DNA of 9,505 nt from Bacillota bacterium (GTDB taxonomy: Bacteria > Bacillota > Clostridia > Lachnospirales > Lachnospiraceae). The DNA lies in the NCBI GenBank assembly GCA_022717655.1, contig JAIIAN010000115.1, positions 1-9,505 of the forward strand. Reading direction: 5' to 3'. The position numbers were made by a program, and so were the translations under genes. The notes under the pieces were generated by a model. The model saw only the letters and a program-made list of their open reading frames with translations. It searched no databases and had not been told where the DNA came from. Positions 5,370 through 9,505 of the stretch are shown piece after piece (the stretch's first letter is position 1; each line of letters begins with the position of its first letter).

Positions 5370-6455
5370 TTATCTAGGCCATCTGCTTTTCTTATCCATC
5401 AGCGGTGCAAATGCCTGATGTGGTTCACTCTGATACCAATAGGCAACACTTGCAACGTCATCCTGTCGTTCAAACAGACCTTTATAACATACACCAATCT
5501 GCTGAATCGTAACTTTTAAATCTTCTTCAAAGCAAATCGGATCCATCAAATGCCAGCGATAAAAGCCTCGCATTGGTGGGCAGTCATCATTATGATATGG
5601 GTTATGCACGAGTTCATCATGTGCGGAATAATAAGGGTATCCCAAAAATGGAGAATTATAAGTTTGTTCTACTGTCTTTCCGTTTACCTGATGTGCAAAA
5701 CTCCAGGAGCCGCCAAAATAGTCTTCAGTTCCGGTGCCACAGATGGTTGGATATTCGTCATCTCCATCAATATAAAACTTAACTTCGCCTTCACCCCACC
5801 AATATCTCTCAAGTGTTGTCAAAGCAAGATAGGTACCAACATAATGACCTTTTCCTTTGACATTGTCCAGAATTACATAATCCTTTGCAAGTTCGGTAAT
5901 TCTTTGACGTCTCCACTGTGCGTGAAAATAAGCGGTATCTTCCGGTAACTCATCGTATAAACAGTAATCTACCTGATAGAAGAACGCAGGAATTGGATTA
6001 TCATGCTGATTTTCTAAAGTGATTTTTGCTTTCTTGCGGAATGGCATTTCAAAATAGCTGTTAAAGCCTCTGTTTGGAACAACAGAGATTGGCATAGAAG
6101 TCACAAGACATTCTCTTGCAAAGCCGCAGCAGAAAAAGTCACCTAAAGGACTTTCAACAGATGGAGTTTCCTCATCGTCCCAGTACATGCGAAGCACTAA
6201 ATCGCGAAGCACATAACAATCAGCGTCCGATGTTTTATTATCAACCGTAATCCAGATATGCTGGATAATACCCGGTCCATCCATTTCGGCTAATACGACC
6301 GTTTCATTTGGCATAATATCTCTTAAACATGGGCTTCCTTTTCTGGAAGGACCAAGATGGCTTGCTGCCATCCCGCCCTTTCCTTTTTCACCAGTTGGAT
6401 TTTCTGCATTTATCGCTCTGGATCTTCCATTTTTTAACCTAAAAATATCTGACAT
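5370..6455 (-). CDS. DUF2961 / glycoside hydrolase family 172 protein
   Basis: GH172 (formerly DUF2961) enzymes act on furanosides: characterised members cleave or rearrange alpha-D-fructofuranosides (difructose anhydride I) or release D-arabinofuranose from arabinans. The 361-residue protein carries the family signature GTGTEDYFGGSWSF (240-253) with a likely catalytic E244. WWGEGEVKFYIDGD (219-232) contains a second candidate acid, E222 or E224. DGPGIIQHIWIT near residues 59-70 and SPLGDFF (102-108) are also typical. There is no signal peptide, so it acts in the cytoplasm. The TTG at 6461 would also open the frame, but GGAGG (6468-6464) fits ATG 6455 with an 8-nt gap. As last gene of the transport operon it probably breaks down the imported sugar. 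The exact substrate is not visible. Confidence 0.88.
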   Translation of the reverse strand: MSDIFRLKNGRSRAINAENPTGEKGKGGMAASHLGPSRKGSPCLRDIMPNETVVLAEMDGPGIIQHIWITVDNKTSDADCYVLRDLVLRMYWDDEETPSVESPLGDFFCCGFARECLVTSMPISVVPNRGFNSYFEMPFRKKAKITLENQHDNPIPAFFYQVDYCLYDELPEDTAYFHAQWRRQRITELAKDYVILDNVKGKGHYVGTYLALTTLERYWWGEGEVKFYIDGDDEYPTICGTGTEDYFGGSWSFAHQVNGKTVEQTYNSPFLGYPYYSAHDELVHNPYHNDDCPPMRGFYRWHLMDPICFEEDLKVTIQQIGVCYKGLFERQDDVASVAYWYQSEPHQAFAPLMDKKSRWPR

Positions 6456-6470
6456 TATCAATTCCTCCGT

Positions 6471-7310
6471 TTATTGTTTTACACCGCCTGCCATAACACC
6501 TTCCATAATCTGTTTTTCAAAGATTAGTACGAAGATAACGATTGGTAACAGGATAACACATCCAACGGTACTAATCAAATCCCATGGCATACTATATGAG
6601 GTTTCTCTTGGGATTGTTGTAATCGCAACACTGAGTACTTCTATTTTTTGTGCAAAAAACAATGGTGTAAACAAATCGTTAAGGCAGTTGATAAAATTAA
6701 TGATTAAGATTGTTGCAATTGCCGGTTTCATTAAAGGCAGCGTGATATAGAACAGTTTCTGGAACATATTCGCGCCATCAATCTCTGCGGCTTCATCCAT
6801 TGAAACTGGAATTTCGCTTAAAAAGTTACCTAAGATTAACATGGTAAATGGAATTAATGCACTGGTGTACATGATAACCAGTCCTGGGAAGGTATCAATT
6901 AATCCAAACTGTTTCATTAAGTCGTATAATGGTCTTGCTGTTACGATTCCCGGAATCAAAGCAGAAGCCACGATTGCAGCGTATACAAGTGTAAGTCCTT
7001 TTCCGGAATAACGAGTAAATGCATAAGCGGACATCAAACAGATTACAGTTGATAAGATTAATGAGCACACTGTAATAATTGCGGTATTTAAAATCTTTTC
7101 GCCCAGATTCATTTGTGTAAAGATCCGGATATAGTTATCCAGTGTCGGATGCTTCGGTATATAGTGAATTGGGGAACTAAACAATTCATCTGCCGGCGAA
7201 ATAGATGATGTAAAAATCCAAAGTAATGGAAGTAAAATAATAAAGGCAACGATCAAGATTAAAATCCATTTGAATACGGATGCCAGAATTCTTTTGTTTT
7301 TTGGTTTCAT
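6471..7310 (-). CDS. Carbohydrate ABC transporter permease, MalG-like (CUT1)
   Basis: This is one of two membrane subunits forming the channel of a sugar importer. The 279-residue protein has about six membrane segments, the first at residues 14-34. The EAA loop that contacts the ATPase is at 172-192 (DEAAEIDGA…TLP), and the C-terminus IMEGVMAGGVKQ is the MalG-type ending. An ATG at 7319 touches the ribosome site directly; AAGGAG (7325-7320) suits the ATG at 7310 with a 9-nt gap, so the later start is chosen. It begins 21 bp after the MalF-like gene and ends 15 bp before the hydrolase start, within one operon. Confidence 0.93.
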   Translation of the reverse strand: MKPKNKRILASVFKWILILIVAFIILLPLLWIFTSSISPADELFSSPIHYIPKHPTLDNYIRIFTQMNLGEKILNTAIITVCSLILSTVICLMSAYAFTRYSGKGLTLVYAAIVASALIPGIVTARPLYDLMKQFGLIDTFPGLVIMYTSALIPFTMLILGNFLSEIPVSMDEAAEIDGANMFQKLFYITLPLMKPAIATILIINFINCLNDLFTPLFFAQKIEVLSVAITTIPRETSYSMPWDLISTVGCVILLPIVIFVLIFEKQIMEGVMAGGVKQ

Positions 7311-7331
7311 TTTCCACATCTCCTTCTATAT

Positions 7332-8207
7332 TTAATCAAATTTCTTTATCGCCTTAAGCTGGATAAAGCTTAAAATGGTCATAACGATAAACAAGCAAAC
7401 CGCGATTGCAGATGCATATCCAAGATTCAGGTTTGTAAAGGCTTCCTGCATAATTCGATATGCCAGTAGTGAGGTTGAATCGCCAGGACCTCCTGAGGTC
7501 ATCGCATATACTAAGTCAAAACTTGTCAATCGCCACATAGTAAAGAAGATAGAAAGACTTAATATTGTTTTCATAATGTTTGGCAGTGTGATGGAAAAGA
7601 AGGAACGAATCGGTCCGGCTCCATCAATCTTTGCTGCTTCATAAATGTCGGCTGATAAAAACTGCAGTGCAGCAAGTACTAAAATTGCGAAGAATGGTAA
7701 ATCTTTCCATAAGTCAACTGCGATTACTGCGCCCTGTGCAGAATTTGCATGCACAAGCCAGTCGAAATGAAAGCCCGGAACAAATTTGCGGATTAAATCA
7801 TTGATTAATCCGTATGCGTCATTGAATGCCCATCTTGCAGCAAGTCCGGCTACTACCATTGGCATTGCCCATGGGATCAGCACGATGGTACGTAAGAATT
7901 TTTTACCTTTAATTTTCATGTTTAACATTAATGCAAGAATTACGCCGAGTATCAGATGAAAAAACATGGATACTACCGTAAATATTACAGTAAAGTGGAT
8001 AGAAGATAATAATTTTTGGTCACTAAAGATTTTAATATAGTTTCCTAATCCAATAAACTGAAAGTCAGTTCCTTTTAACAAGCTCATATCATAAGTGCTG
8101 TTGATAAAAGTCATAATGATTGGATAAAGTGTGGTAGATGCTCGTACAATCACTACCGGAAGTACCAGAAGCCATGCGATCCATAGTCCCTTTGTCTTCT
8201 TTTTCAT
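7332..8207 (-). CDS. Carbohydrate ABC transporter permease, MalF/UgpA-like (CUT1)
   Basis: This is the partner membrane subunit of the MalG-like protein. The 291-residue protein has a first helix at 9-30, further segments around 70-96, 106-125, 160-185, 210-235 and 265-285, the EAA loop at 189-209 (YEAAKIDGA…ITLPN) and the conserved SGGPGDST at 238-245. It lacks the large periplasmic insert of E. coli MalF, as usual for Gram-positive versions. AGGAGG lies upstream of ATG 8207 with a gap of about 9 nt. It lies 46 bp after the solute-binding protein gene. No ATPase gene is present, so a shared MsmX-type ATPase encoded elsewhere is inferred. Confidence 0.93.
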   Translation of the reverse strand: MKKKTKGLWIAWLLVLPVVIVRASTTLYPIIMTFINSTYDMSLLKGTDFQFIGLGNYIKIFSDQKLLSSIHFTVIFTVVSMFFHLILGVILALMLNMKIKGKKFLRTIVLIPWAMPMVVAGLAARWAFNDAYGLINDLIRKFVPGFHFDWLVHANSAQGAVIAVDLWKDLPFFAILVLAALQFLSADIYEAAKIDGAGPIRSFFSITLPNIMKTILSLSIFFTMWRLTSFDLVYAMTSGGPGDSTSLLAYRIMQEAFTNLNLGYASAIAVCLFIVMTILSFIQLKAIKKFD

Positions 8208-8253
8208 GGGTGTTTACCTCCTGTGAAATCTCTGAGATACGATATGAACGACT

Positions 8254-9505
8254 TTATTTTACGATATAAGTATCAACAGATTGCTGTGCCTTTTTACAAA
8301 ATTCATCGAGTGTTAATTCATCAGATACATACTGCTGGAATAAAGAACCCATATCACTGATGAATTCCATTGCCTGTGGTGCCATAGGACGTGCAAGTAA
8401 CTCTGTATCTGCAACATATTCTTTTATTTCATCCAAACCTGGCAGATTCATTGCAGCCAATTCATCGCTTTCTAATACATCGGTTCTTGCCGGCAGTCTG
8501 GAAGTCATTTCTGTGTAATCCAGTTCGCCCTGTTCACTTGCAGCATATTTAAGGAATTTCTCTGCGGCTGCTTTGTTTTTGGAAGCGCTGTTCAGTACAT
8601 ATCCCCATGTAGACATATAAGCGGTTTTGTTCTCAAATGTTGGCATAGGGGCAATGTGCTGTTTATCTGCACCATATTTTCCGGAATTAACAAAAGTCTG
8701 GATTGCGCCTACATACATGAAGATGGAGGCGTAGTCGCCATCAAAGAATTTTTGCATCATTGGGTCATACTGATCGGCAAGCTGAGAAATCGGTGTTTCA
8801 TTATTCTTCATCATGTCGTACATGAATTTTACCGCTTCCTGTGTTTTTGGGTTGGTCCAATCATAGTAATCTCCGCCAAATAAGTTTACAAACGTTCCGA
8901 TTGAGTTAAATACATAAGTTTTTTCCCATGCATCGCCATATCCGTATTTGCCGTCTGCTGAGTTTGCTTCTACATATTTCTCGAAGTCCTCTTTTGTTTT
9001 AATCTCAGTAAGACCTGCGTTTGCCATCTTTTCTTCATCTACCCAGAAAGCAAGAATATCCATAAAGCAAGGAACAGAATAAGCATTATCGCCAACCATT
9101 GTCATTTCCTTCATATATTTCTCCGGGAAATTCTTCATAACTTCCGGTGTCATAACCGTATCCTGAAGTGGCTCTAAGTATCCGGTGTTTTTAAATGCAC
9201 TCATCATTTCATCATTGATTGTAATTATGTCGATGCTGTCATCACCTGAGGAAAGGATGGTTGTGATTTTGGCCTGACGGTCGTCTGTGTTGGTTGGACA
9301 CGCAATTGTTTCGATTTCCAGACCAGTTGCTTCTTCGGCTTTCTGGATATATTCATCAAATGCTTTTCCATAAGTGGTGTCCTGTGTCATTAAAGTGATT
9401 TTGTTAGAATCTTCATTTTGCTTAGCTTCTGAGCTTCCCCCTGATTTTCCGCAGCCACTACAAAGGCCAACGAGCATGGTTGCTGTGAGTAATACACTAA
9501 CGATT
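8254..9505 (-). CDS. Extracellular solute-binding lipoprotein of a sugar ABC transporter (5' end outside window)
   Basis: It captures the sugar outside the cell and delivers it to the two permeases. The frame stays open to the window edge upstream of the ATG at 9477, reading IVSVLLTATMLVGLCSGCGKS, a signal-peptide core followed by a lipobox-like CSG-C. The true start therefore lies beyond 9505, and the internal ATG is not the start. The acylated cysteine is probably the one at 9453-9451. The mature part shows a linker rich in S, G, E and K, then the family 1 binding-protein fold (ITLMTQDTTYGKAF, DIITINDEMMSAF, a long helical middle, and AAEKFLKYAASEQGE near the C-terminus). As usual for these operons it is the first and probably most expressed gene. 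The sugar cannot be named from the sequence. Confidence 0.92.
   Translation of the reverse strand, partial: IVSVLLTATMLVGLCSGCGKSGGSSEAKQNEDSNKITLMTQDTTYGKAFDEYIQKAEEATGLEIETIACPTNTDDRQAKITTILSSGDDSIDIITINDEMMSAFKNTGYLEPLQDTVMTPEVMKNFPEKYMKEMTMVGDNAYSVPCFMDILAFWVDEEKMANAGLTEIKTKEDFEKYVEANSADGKYGYGDAWEKTYVFNSIGTFVNLFGGDYYDWTNPKTQEAVKFMYDMMKNNETPISQLADQYDPMMQKFFDGDYASIFMYVGAIQTFVNSGKYGADKQHIAPMPTFENKTAYMSTWGYVLNSASKNKAAAEKFLKYAASEQGELDYTEMTSRLPARTDVLESDELAAMNLPGLDEIKEYVADTELLARPMAPQAMEFISDMGSLFQQYVSDELTLDEFCKKAQQSVDTYIVK

Noticed and set aside
8228..8238. Short palindrome ATCTCTGAGAT between the binding-protein and permease genes
   Set aside because: With a one-base centre it cannot form a stable hairpin and has no T-run, so it is not a terminator or a convincing attenuator.
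1..9505. CRISPR array, tRNA or rRNA genes
   Set aside because: No regularly spaced repeats and no tRNA or rRNA signature sequences were seen on either strand.

Overview
The window looks like chromosomal DNA of a low-GC Gram-positive gut anaerobe, most likely a Clostridia/Lachnospiraceae-type organism. The pointers are AT-rich codon use, strong AGGAGG-like ribosome sites, a lipoprotein-type sugar-binding protein with a CUT1 transporter lacking its own ATPase, and the character of the IS605-type and AbiE-type proteins. This assignment is inference; no rRNA or species marker is present.

Left part (1-2760): a complete IS200/IS605-family element, best delimited as 33-2661 (2629 bp). It carries divergent tnpA (Y1/HUH transposase, minus strand) and a long tnpB (plus strand), with matching imperfect hairpins at both ends. 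A probable omega/reRNA region lies between the tnpB stop and the right end. Joining base 32 to base 2662 restores one open frame across the empty site, so the element seems to sit inside a coding gene whose last 32 codons lie at 2662-2760. The TnpB is unusual: it has no CxxC zinc ribbon, and its third RuvC motif has no aspartate.

Middle (2761-5161): an intrinsic terminator (2872-2906), then a gene-free stretch that can fold as a branched RNA (3014-3128), then a promoter with a 7-bp inverted repeat in its spacer. This drives a two-gene AbiE-like (type IV toxin-antitoxin / phage-defence) operon: a regulator with a central MarR-like winged helix, and an AbiEii-type nucleotidyltransferase, overlapping by one base. 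Directly behind it is the 3' remnant of an EamA/DMT transporter gene with an apparent frameshift, suggesting that the AbiE module replaced the front of that gene.

Right part (5302-9505, minus strand): a 22-bp perfect inverted repeat forms a terminator usable from both sides. Beyond it is a carbohydrate-uptake operon, in transcription order: solute-binding lipoprotein (start outside the window), MalF-like permease, MalG-like permease, and a cytoplasmic DUF2961/GH172 glycoside hydrolase. The operon is most simply read as import of an oligosaccharide followed by intracellular cleavage, possibly of an alpha-fructofuranoside or arabinofuranoside. The transport ATPase is not in the window and would have to be a shared MsmX-type subunit.
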